Of a stretch of 64,000 nucleotides of DNA, positions 7,782 through 16,975 are shown in pieces; positions within the stretch are counted from its first letter, which is position 1; each line of letters begins with the position of its first letter. Position numbers and translations under genes: made by a program. This DNA comes from Mesorhizobium jarvisii (lineage in GTDB: Bacteria; Pseudomonadota; Alphaproteobacteria; Rhizobiales; Rhizobiaceae). The DNA lies in NCBI RefSeq assembly GCF_003601985.1, contig NZ_QZXA01000002.1, positions 124,001 to 188,000 on the forward strand, in the 5' to 3' direction. A model generated the notes under the pieces. The model was given only the letters and a program-made list of their open reading frames with translations. It was not told where the DNA came from and did no database searches.

Positions 7782-9431
7782 TCACGCCTTGTCGCGGATC
7801 TGCGTCATCGTGCGGGTTGGCGTGATCGCTTCGGGGTCGAGCCTGATTTCGACGATGGCCGGCTTGCCGCTGGCCCGCGCTCGCTCGAAGGCCGGCGCGA
7901 AGTCGGCCGTCTTCTCGACCGTCTCGCCATGGCCGCCATAGGCGCGTGCCAGCGACGCGAAGTCGGGATTCCTGAGATCGGTGGCAACGACGCGGCCGGG
8001 ATATTCGCGTTCCTGATGCATGCGGATGGTGCCGTAAATGCCGTTGTTGACGACGATCACGACAATGGGCAGGTCATATTGCACGGCGGTGGCGAACTCC
8101 TGGCCATTCATCAGGAAGCAGCCGTCGCCGGCAAAGGCGATCACCGTGCGATCCGGATAAAGCGCCTTGGCGGCGACGGCAGCCGGGGTGCCGTAGCCCA
8201 TCGAGCCGGAGGTCGGCGCCGCCTGCGTGCCGAAACGGCGGAAGCGGTGGAAGCGGTGCACCCAGGTGGCGTAGTTGCCGGCGCCGTTGGCGAAGATGGC
8301 GTCGTGCGGCAACTCCTGTTCCAGATAGTTCATGATCGGGCCCATCTGCACGTCGCCCGGACCCGTCTGCGGCGGCGTCGACCATTCGAGATAGGCGCTA
8401 TGCGCTTTCGCCGTCTCGGCCGTCCAGGATGGTGTGCCGGCCGGCTTGCGCTTGGCAAAGGCCTCGACGAAGGCGGCGGGCGAGGCGTTGATCGCCAGCG
8501 TCGGCCGGTAGACGCGGCCGAGCTCGCCGGCGTCGGCGTGGACATGCACCAGCGCCTGGTCGGGGTAGGGGCTTTTCAGCAGCGTGTAGTCGGAAGAGGG
8601 CATCTCCCCCATGCGCCCGCCGATCAACAGCACGACATCGGCCGCCTTGACCTGCGCCGCCAGCTTGGGGTTGATGCCGATGCCAACGTCGCCGGCGTAG
8701 TTCGCGTGAAGATGGTCGAAGAGCATCTGGCGGCGGAAAGAGCAGCCGACGGGAAGCGACCATGTCTCCGATATGGTGCGCATGCGCGCGACGGCTTCCT
8801 CATTCCAGCGTGTGCCGCCGAGGATGACGAATGGTAGCTTGGCGCCGTTGAGCAGCATTTCCAGCGCATCGAGTTCGGCCCCGCCGGGATAGGTCTCGAC
8901 CGGCTTGTGGGGAAGCGCTTCCGGAGCCTGGACCTCGCTGGTCAGCATGTCTTCGGGCAGCGAGATGACGACCGGGCCAGGCCGTCCCGATGTCGCGACC
9001 GCGAAGGCGCGGGTGACGAATTCGGGGATGCGCGAGGCGTCGTCGATCTCGACCACCCATTTGGCGATGTCGCCGAAGAACCTCTTGTAGTCCACCTCCT
9101 GGAACGCCTCGCGCTCCTTGGCGTGGCTGGCCACCTGGCCGATGAACAGGATGAGCGGCACCGAATCCTGCATGGCGATGTGGATGCCGGCGGAGGCGTT
9201 GGTGGCGCCGGGGCCGCGGGTGACGAAGCAGATGCCGGGCTTGCCGGTCAGCCGGCCCTGGCAGTCGGCCATCATCGCGGCACCCCCCTCCTGGCGGCAG
9301 ACGATGGTGCGGATCGATGAATCGTGCAGCGCGTCGAGCACCGCCAGATAGGATTCGCCGGGCACGCAGAAGATGCGGTCGGTGCCGTTCGCTTCCAGCG
9401 CTTCGACGATCAGTTGTCCACCGGTCTTCAT
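7782..9431 (-). CDS. ThDP-dependent enzyme, acetolactate-synthase-like fold
   Basis: 549 residues with the three-domain ThDP decarboxylase/synthase layout: PYR domain with the catalytic Glu (E48 in CRQEGGAAMMAD) and RGPGATNAS; central domain; PP domain with the ThDP motif GDGCFLMNGQEFATAVQYDL ending in NN. Candidate reactions are acetolactate synthesis, 2-oxoacid or acyl-CoA-linked decarboxylation, or 2-hydroxyacyl-CoA cleavage. No regulatory ilvH-like small subunit adjoins it, so it is probably not the anabolic acetolactate synthase. Its start overlaps the stop of a class III CoA-transferase by 4 bp (9428-9431), so the two activities are likely coupled, perhaps with a CoA-thioester substrate. 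Confidence 0.85.
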   Translation of the reverse strand: MKTGGQLIVEALEANGTDRIFCVPGESYLAVLDALHDSSIRTIVCRQEGGAAMMADCQGRLTGKPGICFVTRGPGATNASAGIHIAMQDSVPLILFIGQVASHAKEREAFQEVDYKRFFGDIAKWVVEIDDASRIPEFVTRAFAVATSGRPGPVVISLPEDMLTSEVQAPEALPHKPVETYPGGAELDALEMLLNGAKLPFVILGGTRWNEEAVARMRTISETWSLPVGCSFRRQMLFDHLHANYAGDVGIGINPKLAAQVKAADVVLLIGGRMGEMPSSDYTLLKSPYPDQALVHVHADAGELGRVYRPTLAINASPAAFVEAFAKRKPAGTPSWTAETAKAHSAYLEWSTPPQTGPGDVQMGPIMNYLEQELPHDAIFANGAGNYATWVHRFHRFRRFGTQAAPTSGSMGYGTPAAVAAKALYPDRTVIAFAGDGCFLMNGQEFATAVQYDLPIVVIVVNNGIYGTIRMHQEREYPGRVVATDLRNPDFASLARAYGGHGETVEKTADFAPAFERARASGKPAIVEIRLDPEAITPTRTMTQIRDKA

Positions 9432-10603
9432 TTTGCTGATCTCTCCAGTTCGGCAAGGATTTCGTCGGTGTGTTCGCCCAGGCGCGGCGAAGGGCGCTCA
9501 TAGACCAGCGGCGTGCCCGACATCACCATCGGCGCGCGCACCGAGGGCAGAAGATTGCCATGGCCGTCGTCGAGGTCGAGCCGCATGCCGCGCGCGATCG
9601 TCTGCGGATCAGCAAACATCTGGCCGATCGTGTTGATCGGGCTGGCCGGCACGCTTGCCGCTTCCAGCTTTGCCAGCAGCGGGGCGCGATCGAGCGTGCT
9701 CAGCGCCTCGACGATGCGTTCGCGCAGCTTCACCCGGTTGGCGACCCGGGCCGGATTTGTGGCGAAGTCGGGATTGGTCGACAATTCATCCAGCCCGACG
9801 GCGGCACAGAATTTGGCGAACTGGCCGTCATTGCCGACCGCCAGGATGATGTGGCCGTCCCGGACCGGCACCACCTCGTAAGGCGCGATGTTCATATGCG
9901 CATTGCCCATCTGCACCGGCGACTTGCCGGAGACGAGATAGTTGAGGTTCTGGTTGCCGAGCGCCGAGATCTGCGTGTCGAACAGCGCCATGTCGATATG
10001 CTGGCCCTCGCCGGTTTGTTCGGCATGCCGCAACGCGGCCTGTATGGCGATGACGGAATAGAGCCCGGTGAAGATGTCCGAGATGGCGACGCCGGCCTTT
10101 TGCGGCTCGCGGCCGACCTCGCCGGTGATCGACATCATGCCGGCCATGGCCTGGATGATGAAGTCGTAGCCGGCGCGCGGCGCATAGGGCCCGTCCTGGC
10201 CGAAGCCGGTGATCGAGCAATAGACGAGGCGCGGGTTGATCTTGCGCAGGCTGTCGTAATCAAGCCGGTATTTCTTCAGGCCGCCGAGCTTGAAATTCTC
10301 GATCAGCACGTCCGACGTGGCGACCAGCCGGCGCACGGTCTCGGCGCCCTCCGGCGTCGAGAAATCGATAGCGATGGAACGCTTGCCGCGGTTGCAGGAA
10401 TGGTAATAGGCGGCCGACAGGTTCTCGCCGTCATGGCTCATGACGAAGGGCGGGCCCCATTTGCGGGTGTCGTCGCCGCCATCGGGACTTTCGACCTTGA
10501 TGACGTCGGCGCCGAGATCGGCAAGCAATTGCCCGGCCCATGGCCCAGCGAGGATGCGGGCGAGTTCGACGACGCGGACGCCTTTCAGGGGTGGTTCGGC
10601 CAT
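9428..10603 (-). CDS. CaiB/BaiF (class III) CoA-transferase
   Basis: 391 residues. The N-terminus GVRVVELARILAGPWAGQLL with LADLGADVIKVE is the family signature; the catalytic Asp that carries the acyl anhydride is probably D176 in GVAISDIFTGLYS, and the block GEGQHIDMALFDT follows. The family moves CoA between organic acids (formyl-, oxalyl-, succinyl-, carnitinyl-CoA and others). It is translationally coupled to the ThDP enzyme downstream. That pairing recalls the frc/oxc oxalate system, but the partner lacks the recognisable start of oxalyl-CoA decarboxylase, so I do not claim oxalate as substrate. Two 18-bp palindromic repeats lie directly upstream. Confidence 0.9.
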   Translation of the reverse strand: MAEPPLKGVRVVELARILAGPWAGQLLADLGADVIKVESPDGGDDTRKWGPPFVMSHDGENLSAAYYHSCNRGKRSIAIDFSTPEGAETVRRLVATSDVLIENFKLGGLKKYRLDYDSLRKINPRLVYCSITGFGQDGPYAPRAGYDFIIQAMAGMMSITGEVGREPQKAGVAISDIFTGLYSVIAIQAALRHAEQTGEGQHIDMALFDTQISALGNQNLNYLVSGKSPVQMGNAHMNIAPYEVVPVRDGHIILAVGNDGQFAKFCAAVGLDELSTNPDFATNPARVANRVKLRERIVEALSTLDRAPLLAKLEAASVPASPINTIGQMFADPQTIARGMRLDLDDGHGNLLPSVRAPMVMSGTPLVYERPSPRLGEHTDEILAELERSAK

Positions 10604-10604
10604 A

Positions 10605-10640
10605 AATCACCGTGATTGCCGCAATCACCATGATTGCCGC
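10605..10640 (-). promoter_or_regulatory. Tandem 18-bp palindromic repeat upstream of the CoA-transferase gene (probable operator)
   Basis: Two adjacent copies, AATCACCGTGATTGCCGC (10605-10622) and AATCACCATGATTGCCGC (10623-10640), differ at one base. Each contains an AATCAC-x-GTGATT-type palindrome, and the junction forms a third, GATTGCCGCAATC. The block begins one base before the CoA-transferase start codon (10601-10603), so a bound regulator would cover the ribosome-binding region and probably the promoter. Nothing else in the 72-bp gap resembles a promoter to me. Confidence 0.6.
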
Positions 10641-10675
10641 GAAAGCAGAGCCTCTATCAAGCCCGGCATCGGCTG

Positions 10676-11644
10676 TCACGGCCCTTGCAATAGGCCAACG
10701 GGCCGGTTCGAAAAGGATTCCAGCACGCTGTCGGCCCAGGTGGCGAAATCGTTCATCATGATATCGCGGTTCACCTCGTTCAGGCCTTCGTGGCGGGTGT
10801 CGGCGTAAACCTTTGAAGCGAGATTCGAAAAGCCCATCCCGCGCATGCGATTGGCAAGGTGGGTGATGCCCTTGCCATAGTCCGAGGCGGGGTCTTTCTC
10901 GCCGCCGATGATGGCGACGGGAAGGTCGCGCCGGACGCCGGCAAAGCCGGCATCCTTGCCGCCGTTGAGCGCCATCGAGACCACGTCGCGCCACATCGAC
11001 ACGGAGGCATCCCAGCCGCACAGCGGATCGGCGATGTATTTCGCCACCTCGGCCTCGTCGCGCGACAGCCAGTCGAACGGCGTGCGGTGATCGGGCACCG
11101 CCTTGCCCCAGGCCTGAAAGGTGAGTTTCGGCAGCAGGCGGGACGGGACATCGGAGCCCAGCCGCATCCGTTCCCAGGCCAATATGCCGAGCGCCACCTG
11201 CCCAAGCCGCCCTTGCGAAAAATTGCCGTTCCAGATCGCGGCGGCATGGATGCGCGGCGAGTGTTCCAAAAGGTAGTTCAGCGCCACCGACGCGCCCATC
11301 GAATGACCGAAGAGGATGACCGGCAGGCCTGGGCATTCGCTGGCGATGAGGTCATGGATGGCGTCGACATCGGCGATCACCTTGGCCGGGCCATCCTCGT
11401 CGGCGAATTTGCCGAGCGGTGCGTCAGGCGCCTTGGTCGCGCCGTGACCGCGATGGTCATGGACATAGAGGTGGAAGCCGCGCATCGAGAGGAAATCGGC
11501 AAAGCGGGCATAGCGCGCGGCGTGCTCGGCCAAGCCATGGTTGATCTGGACGACCGCACGCGGTTTGTCTTCAGCCTGCCTGACGAAGAGATTGAGATCG
11601 GCGCCGGTCGGTGAGTGGACCATGCGTTGCTGATTGAAAGGCAT
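10676..11644 (-). CDS. Alpha/beta hydrolase, monoacylglycerol-lipase/lysophospholipase-like
   Basis: 322 residues. The nucleophile elbow GHSMGAS puts the catalytic Ser at about 115; NHGLAEHAARYARFADFLS and YVHDHRGHGAT match the serine aminopeptidase S33/monoglyceride lipase group (Hydrolase_4), and the C-terminal HE in ADTRHEGLNEV supplies the catalytic His. No signal peptide is visible, so it is cytoplasmic or peripherally membrane-bound. Likely substrates are monoacylglycerols or lysophospholipids. It lies 72 bp upstream of the CoA-transferase gene on the same strand. A functional link to that operon is possible, but the operator-like repeat between them suggests separate control. Confidence 0.85.
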   Translation of the reverse strand: MPFNQQRMVHSPTGADLNLFVRQAEDKPRAVVQINHGLAEHAARYARFADFLSMRGFHLYVHDHRGHGATKAPDAPLGKFADEDGPAKVIADVDAIHDLIASECPGLPVILFGHSMGASVALNYLLEHSPRIHAAAIWNGNFSQGRLGQVALGILAWERMRLGSDVPSRLLPKLTFQAWGKAVPDHRTPFDWLSRDEAEVAKYIADPLCGWDASVSMWRDVVSMALNGGKDAGFAGVRRDLPVAIIGGEKDPASDYGKGITHLANRMRGMGFSNLASKVYADTRHEGLNEVNRDIMMNDFATWADSVLESFSNRPVGLLQGP

Positions 11645-11827
11645 GGCCGCCCGCTCTCCCCCTCGTTTTATCGTTGTTGGCTTTTCTTGCGCCGGCGCCG
11701 GTTACGCGTCAATCCACACCAAATGCTTTTGAGCGACGATGTTTCTTGCGTTCGACCAGCAAAATATCGCAATTCTGACATGGAGACAGCTTCAGTCTGT
11801 CGCCCACTTCTCAGCCGGGGATCTCTC

Positions 11828-12835
11828 ATGCGCATTGGTGTCGTTTTCGGATTGGCCATGCTGGCGGTATCGCTGGCCAATGCTGCGCATGCCGAAGTCA
11901 AGATGAGCGGCACCTTCGTTGCCGATGCGGCCTGTCCGGCAACGCAAGCCATCAAGAACGGCAAGAACCCCGGCAACGTCTCGACCGATGCCGGAAAGAG
12001 CTACCAGCTGCTGGCCGGCAACAAGGACGCGCCGACGCATTATCTGATCCTGGTGCCGGGCGCCGATCCGGAGCGCCGCTGGGTGAAGGTCACTTGCGGC
12101 CATGTCTCGGGCAGCAGTGCCTCGACGGTGCCTGCGGCACCTGGCGGACAAGGCAAGGCCGCCCCATCGGGGAAACCCGAATATGTCTTCGCGCTGAGCT
12201 GGCAGCCGGCTTTCTGCGAGACCAAGTCGAGTAAAACCGAATGCAGGGCGCAGAACCCGAATGAGTTCGACGCCACCAACTTCACCTTGCATGGGCTGTG
12301 GCCGCAGCCGAACGGCAATTCCTATTGCCAGGTGGCGGCCGGCGACAAGGCCAACGACAATCCCGCTCACTGGAAGGATCTGCCGCCGGTCAATCTGGAC
12401 GCCGGCACCCGCAAGGAGCTCGATCAGGTGATGCCGGGCACGGCCTCCCAGCTGGAACGGCATGAATGGATCAAGCACGGCACCTGCTACGGCAAGAGCC
12501 AGCAGGAATACTTCTCCGACGCGCTCGGCCTGATGCGACAAGTAAACGCCTCGCCGGTGCGCGAGCTCTTCGTCAAGACCATTGGCGGCAAGCTGACGGC
12601 GGACCAGATCCGTGGCGCCTTCGACCAGGCCTTCGGTGCCGGGGCAGGGGATCGCGTGCGGGTGTCCTGCGTCATCGATCCCTCAAATGGCCGGCGGCTG
12701 ATTGGCGAATTGACGCTCGGCCTTGCCGGCCCGATCAGCCCGAACGCTTCGCTTAAGGACCTGCTGCTGGCTTCCGTGCCGACCAACAAGGCCGGTTGCC
12801 CGATAGGCACCGTCGACGCGATCGGGTTCCAGTAA
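11828..12835 (+). CDS. Secreted ribonuclease T2 with an additional N-terminal domain
   Basis: 335 residues. A signal peptide ends near AAHAE (residue 23). The RNase T2 domain begins near residue 118 and carries both catalytic sites: FTLHGLWPQ (H155) and RHEWIKHGTC (H212, E213, H217). These are the acid/base residues of endoribonucleases that cut RNA through 2',3'-cyclic phosphates. Residues 24-95 form a small extra module with CPATQAIK and KVTCGHVSG, joined by a Gly/Pro/Ala linker. It probably acts in the periplasm or outside, scavenging RNA. The ATG at 11828 was chosen because it gives a clean signal peptide. Confidence 0.9.
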   Translation: MRIGVVFGLAMLAVSLANAAHAEVKMSGTFVADAACPATQAIKNGKNPGNVSTDAGKSYQLLAGNKDAPTHYLILVPGADPERRWVKVTCGHVSGSSASTVPAAPGGQGKAAPSGKPEYVFALSWQPAFCETKSSKTECRAQNPNEFDATNFTLHGLWPQPNGNSYCQVAAGDKANDNPAHWKDLPPVNLDAGTRKELDQVMPGTASQLERHEWIKHGTCYGKSQQEYFSDALGLMRQVNASPVRELFVKTIGGKLTADQIRGAFDQAFGAGAGDRVRVSCVIDPSNGRRLIGELTLGLAGPISPNASLKDLLLASVPTNKAGCPIGTVDAIGFQ

Positions 12836-12854
12836 GGACACACCTGGCTCTAGA

Positions 12855-14192
12855 TCAGAACTGCGCCGACCTGGTCCAGGCGATGGCGGCGTCCGGCTCA
12901 TGGCCGCCCGGCTCGCCGACGACGCGGTCGCGTCCGGTGGACTTCGCCTTGTAGAGGCGCTGGTCGGCAAGCGCGAACAGATCGGCAAGACAGCGCGTCG
13001 TTTCGCTGACGGTTGAAACGCCGGCGCTGACGGTCAGCTCGAAACGGCTGGCCACGGGCGATGCCTTGACGGCGTAGCGGATGCTTTCGCCAAACAGCCT
13101 GGCGACCGGATGCGGGCGCGAACTGAGGATGGCGAACTCCTCGCCGCCGATGCGGAACACCTGGTCTTCGGCGCTCGCCACTTCGCGGAGCAGGCTTGCT
13201 ACCGCTTTCAGCACCTTGTCGCCTTCGGCATGGCCGAAACGGTCGTTGATCGACTTGAAATGGTCGACATCGACGATCAGCAGGCTGAGGGGCCTCGCCG
13301 TGCGCAGGCTGACCTCGACGGCGGCTTCACCGTCGGCGTCGAAGCGGCCGCGATGCAGCAGGCCGGTCAGGCCGTCGCGGCCGACATGCTCGACCAGCGC
13401 TTCATAGCGCTCGCGATAGGTCAGCGTTTCGAAAATGTCGGTCAGCCCGCGCGGCAGCCCAATGTCGCGAGCTTCGAACCATCTGAGGTAGGCCACGAGC
13501 ATGCCGCTGAAGGCAAGCGCCGCCGCCATCTTGGCGAACCAGCCGCCGAAGAAGACGGCAATCGGCGCGCCGGCGACGAAATGCAGCGCGGTGAAGAAGC
13601 CCGCCTGGTCGAAGGTCAGCACGCAGGCGACGCAGATCAGGATGCGCGCGAACTGCGCCTTGCGCAGGGTGCGTCCAAGTCTTTCATAGAGCAGGATGAT
13701 CAGGATGGCGTCGATGAACAGGAGCGTCGTGCCCCACACCATCAGCCAGCCCATCTCGTCGATGAAGCCGATATCGGGCAGCTTGCCGTCGGGGAGCGGC
13801 GCGATGGCATGCAGGCGCAGGAGCAGCACCAGCCCGATCATCAACGCATTGCCGAGCAGCAGGCCATAAATGGGCTGGCGCACGGTGGCGGCGTCCTCCT
13901 TGATGTAGAGCAGGAGCAGCATCACCAGCTTGCCCGAAAACAGCACCGCCGAGCCTGGCGAAACCAAGCCGAACGGCAGCGCGACATAAAAGACGCTGGC
14001 GAGATAGGTCTCCAGGAAATGCATGACGCCGAGCGCGCATACGAAGACGCCGAGGCCAATGCGCTTCCTGAAGCGAAAAAGCGTCACCATGACGCTGAAG
14101 TAGACGACCGCTTCGGCAAGGAGCAGGAAACTGTTCAGCACTGCCGTCGATCCGCTTTCTCTGCTGGAATCGCGGCCAGCCAGCGATTCCAC
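12855..14192 (-). CDS. Membrane-bound diguanylate cyclase (GGDEF protein)
   Basis: 445 residues, GTG start with an AGGATCGGG site. Residues 20-240 contain about seven hydrophobic segments forming a membrane sensor. A GGDEF domain follows, with GRDGLTGLLHRGRFD near residue 272 and an intact GGEEF active site at 349-353, so it should make c-di-GMP from GTP. The inhibitory I-site is not conserved: the RxxD position reads SAED (340-343), so product feedback may be lost. No EAL or other output domain is present. It is convergent with the RNase T2 gene and divergent from ettA, with no obvious partner. Confidence 0.9.
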   Translation of the reverse strand: MESLAGRDSSRESGSTAVLNSFLLLAEAVVYFSVMVTLFRFRKRIGLGVFVCALGVMHFLETYLASVFYVALPFGLVSPGSAVLFSGKLVMLLLLYIKEDAATVRQPIYGLLLGNALMIGLVLLLRLHAIAPLPDGKLPDIGFIDEMGWLMVWGTTLLFIDAILIILLYERLGRTLRKAQFARILICVACVLTFDQAGFFTALHFVAGAPIAVFFGGWFAKMAAALAFSGMLVAYLRWFEARDIGLPRGLTDIFETLTYRERYEALVEHVGRDGLTGLLHRGRFDADGEAAVEVSLRTARPLSLLIVDVDHFKSINDRFGHAEGDKVLKAVASLLREVASAEDQVFRIGGEEFAILSSRPHPVARLFGESIRYAVKASPVASRFELTVSAGVSTVSETTRCLADLFALADQRLYKAKSTGRDRVVGEPGGHEPDAAIAWTRSAQF

Positions 14193-14398
14193 CCCGATCC
14201 TGTTGTGACGCGGAAGGGTTAACCGGAGATTTCAACGCGCCTGGTGACCGGCGGAAAACTTCGGCGGTCAGTGCACACGTGTCCGTGTGTTCGGCTTGAT
14301 CTGGCAAAAGCGATTGCCGTTCGCCGCCGCATCGCCTACATAGCGGCCAATCTCCATTCAAATCGGCAAATCCAGTCAGTTTTTCAGGGAAAGCGCGC

Positions 14399-16048
14399 GT
14401 GGCACGCCAGTTTATCTATCACATGTCCGGCCTGTCGAAGGCCTACGGCACCAAGAAGGTGCTCGATAACGTTCACCTGTCCTTCTATCCGGACGCCAAG
14501 ATCGGCATTCTCGGGCCCAACGGCTCGGGTAAGTCGACCATCCTGCGCATCATGGCCGGGCTCGACAAGGAGTTCCAGGGCGAGGCGTGGCTGGCCGAGG
14601 GTGCCACCGTCGGCTACCTGGCGCAGGAGCCGCATCTCGACAACTCAAAGACCGTGCGTGAAAACGTCATGGACGGCGTCGGCAGGAAGACCGCCATCAT
14701 CGAGCGCTACAATGAGCTGATGATGAACTATTCCGACGAGACGGCCGACGAGTCCGCCAAGTTGCAGGACGAGATGGACCGGCTCAACCTGTGGGATCTC
14801 GACCAGCAGGTCGAGATGGCGATGGACGCGCTGCAGTGCCCGCCGGCCGATTCCGAAGTGACCAACCTGTCGGGCGGCGAGCGTCGCCGCGTGGCGCTCT
14901 GCCGGTTGCTTCTGGAACAGCCCGACCTATTGCTGCTCGACGAACCGACCAACCATCTCGACGCCGAGACCACGGCGTGGCTGGAAAAGCACCTGCGCGA
15001 CTATCCCGGCTCGGTGCTGATCATCACCCACGACCGTTACTTCCTCGACAATGTCACCGGCTGGATCCTCGAGCTCGACCGTGGCCGCAGCATTCCCTAT
15101 GAGGGCAATTACACCAGATATCTCGACGCCAAGGCCAAGCGCCTGATCCAGGAAGGCCGCGAGGACGACGCTCGTCAGAAGTCGATCTGGCGCGAGCGTG
15201 AATGGATCCAGTCCTCGCCGAAGGCGCGCCAGACCAAGTCCAAGGCGCGTATCAAGGCCTATGAGGAACTGGTCGAGCAGTCGCAGAACCGCAAGCCGAC
15301 CGACACACAGATCGTTATTCCCTCGAGCGAGCGCCTCGGCAACGTCGTCATCGAGGTCGAAGGCCTCAACAAGGGTTTTGGCGACGAGCTTCTGATCGAG
15401 AACCTGTCGTTCCGGCTGCCGCCGGGCGGCATCGTCGGCGTTATCGGCCCCAACGGCGCCGGCAAGACGACGCTGTTCAAGACCTTCACCGGCCAGGAAA
15501 AGCCGGATGCGGGCACCGTGCGCATCGGCGAGACGGTCAAGCTCGGCTATGTCGACCAGAGCCGCGACGCACTGGATGGGAACAAGACCGTGTGGGAAGA
15601 AATCTCCGGCGGCGCCGAAATCATCAAGCTCGGCAAGCACGAGATCAACAGCCGCGCCTATTGCTCGTCCTTCAACTTCCGCGGCGGCGACCAGCAGCAG
15701 AAAGTCGGCAACCTCTCCGGCGGCCAGCGCAACCGCGTGCACCTGGCCAAGATGCTGAAGAACGGCGGCAATGTCCTGCTGCTCGACGAACCGACCAACG
15801 ACCTCGACACCGAAACGCTGGGAGCGCTGGAAGACGCGCTCGAAGCCTATGCCGGCTGCGCCGTCATCATCAGCCACGACCGCATGTTCCTCGACCGTAT
15901 GGCGACGCACATGCTGGCCTTCGAAGGCGACGCGCATATCGAGTGGTTCGAAGGCAATTTCGAGGAATATGAGAAGGACAAGCTGCGGCGCCTGGGCGCC
16001 GAGGCGGCGGCCCCGCACCGCATGACGCACAAGCGGCTGACGCGGTAG
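14399..16048 (+). CDS. ettA: Energy-dependent translational throttle protein EttA (ABC-F ATPase)
   Basis: 549 residues, GTG start with an AGGGA site. Two ABC domains in tandem: Walker A GPNGSGKST near residues 39-47 with signature LSGGERRRVALC, then Walker A GPNGAGKTT with LSGGQRNRVHLAKM. Between them is the long charged linker of ABC-F proteins, and the first domain carries the arm insertion seen in EttA. The opening MARQFIYHMSGLSKAYG matches EttA closely. EttA binds the ribosomal E site and gates the first peptide bond according to the ATP/ADP ratio. It is cytoplasmic, with no membrane segments, and appears to be a single-gene unit. Confidence 0.93.
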   Translation: MARQFIYHMSGLSKAYGTKKVLDNVHLSFYPDAKIGILGPNGSGKSTILRIMAGLDKEFQGEAWLAEGATVGYLAQEPHLDNSKTVRENVMDGVGRKTAIIERYNELMMNYSDETADESAKLQDEMDRLNLWDLDQQVEMAMDALQCPPADSEVTNLSGGERRRVALCRLLLEQPDLLLLDEPTNHLDAETTAWLEKHLRDYPGSVLIITHDRYFLDNVTGWILELDRGRSIPYEGNYTRYLDAKAKRLIQEGREDDARQKSIWREREWIQSSPKARQTKSKARIKAYEELVEQSQNRKPTDTQIVIPSSERLGNVVIEVEGLNKGFGDELLIENLSFRLPPGGIVGVIGPNGAGKTTLFKTFTGQEKPDAGTVRIGETVKLGYVDQSRDALDGNKTVWEEISGGAEIIKLGKHEINSRAYCSSFNFRGGDQQQKVGNLSGGQRNRVHLAKMLKNGGNVLLLDEPTNDLDTETLGALEDALEAYAGCAVIISHDRMFLDRMATHMLAFEGDAHIEWFEGNFEEYEKDKLRRLGAEAAAPHRMTHKRLTR

Positions 16049-16094
16049 GGGACCGTTAGGGCGGTGAATTCTCAAAGCCACATGAGGAGTTCAA

Positions 16095-16865
16095 ATGGCT
16101 GACTGGTCCGCCGCCCAATATCTGAAATTCGAGGATGAGCGCACGCGGCCGGCCCGTGACCTTGTCGCGCAAGTGCCGGTCGACTTCCCGCGCCGGGTCG
16201 TCGACATAGGCTGCGGGCCTGGCAATTCGACCGAGCTTCTGGTCGAGCGCTGGCCGGATGCGCAGGTGATAGGCTTCGACACCTCGCCCGACATGATCGA
16301 GAAGGCGAGGGCGCGCCTGCCCAATGTCAGCTTCGACCTGGCGGACGCGGCGACATGGCAGCCGGCCGAACCGGTCAATGTGATCTTCGCCAACGCGGTG
16401 TTCCAGTGGCTGCCCACGCATCCGGCGGTGTTCCAGCGGCTGATGGGCTTTCTGGCGCCTGGTGGCGCGCTGGCCGTCCAGATGCCGGACAACCTGCTTG
16501 AGCCCTCGCATCAGATGATGCGGGAAACCGCCGCCGAAATGCCCTTCGCCGATAAGCTCAAGGGTGCGGCGCGCGGACCGTTGCCGCCTGTGTCGTTCTA
16601 TTATGACCTGTTGTCGCCGCTCTCCGATCGGCTGGATATCTGGCATACGGCCTACAACCATCCGCTGGCCGACGCCGAGGCGATCGTCGAATGGGTGAAG
16701 TCGACCGGGCTGAAGCCCTTCCTCGATCCGCTGGACGCCGACGAGCGCAAGATGTTCCTCGACAGCTATACGGCCAAGATCGTCAAGGCCTATCCGAAGA
16801 CCGCCAACGGCAAGGTGTTGCTGCGCTTCCCTCGGATTTTCATTGTCGCCAAGCGGGCCGGCTAG
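16095..16865 (+). CDS. tam: Trans-aconitate 2-methyltransferase
   Basis: 256 residues. The SAM-binding motif [15 protein letters not shown] is near residues 35-49, and the opening [20 protein letters not shown] with [18 protein letters not shown] is typical of Tam. The enzyme methylates trans-aconitate, a spontaneous by-product that inhibits the TCA cycle, to its monomethyl ester. The start has a GAGGAG site at 16083-16088. It follows ettA by 46 bp on the same strand and may be read through from it, although no functional link is known. The C-terminal [12 protein letters not shown] matches full-length members, so it looks intact. Confidence 0.9.
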   Translation: MADWSAAQYLKFEDERTRPARDLVAQVPVDFPRRVVDIGCGPGNSTELLVERWPDAQVIGFDTSPDMIEKARARLPNVSFDLADAATWQPAEPVNVIFANAVFQWLPTHPAVFQRLMGFLAPGGALAVQMPDNLLEPSHQMMRETAAEMPFADKLKGAARGPLPPVSFYYDLLSPLSDRLDIWHTAYNHPLADAEAIVEWVKSTGLKPFLDPLDADERKMFLDSYTAKIVKAYPKTANGKVLLRFPRIFIVAKRAG

Positions 16866-16975
16866 GAAAGAATTATCCACTTCGCCTACAGCCGATTGCC
16901 GTGGCTTGACCCGGTTTCGCCGTCATGCCCAATTCATCGCGTGGGGCCATGATGGCCGCGTGGCAGGGGGAAATG

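Noticed and set aside
7782..10603. Naming the operon oxc-frc (oxalate degradation)
   Set aside because: The ThDP enzyme N-terminus and glutamate region fit acetolactate-synthase-like proteins better than oxalyl-CoA decarboxylase, and there is no oxalate transporter gene.
13110..14222. A 370-codon plus-strand frame antisense to the GGDEF gene
   Set aside because: It is the high-GC shadow of the real gene: composition without hydrophobic or motif structure, and the minus-strand gene has an intact GGEEF motif.
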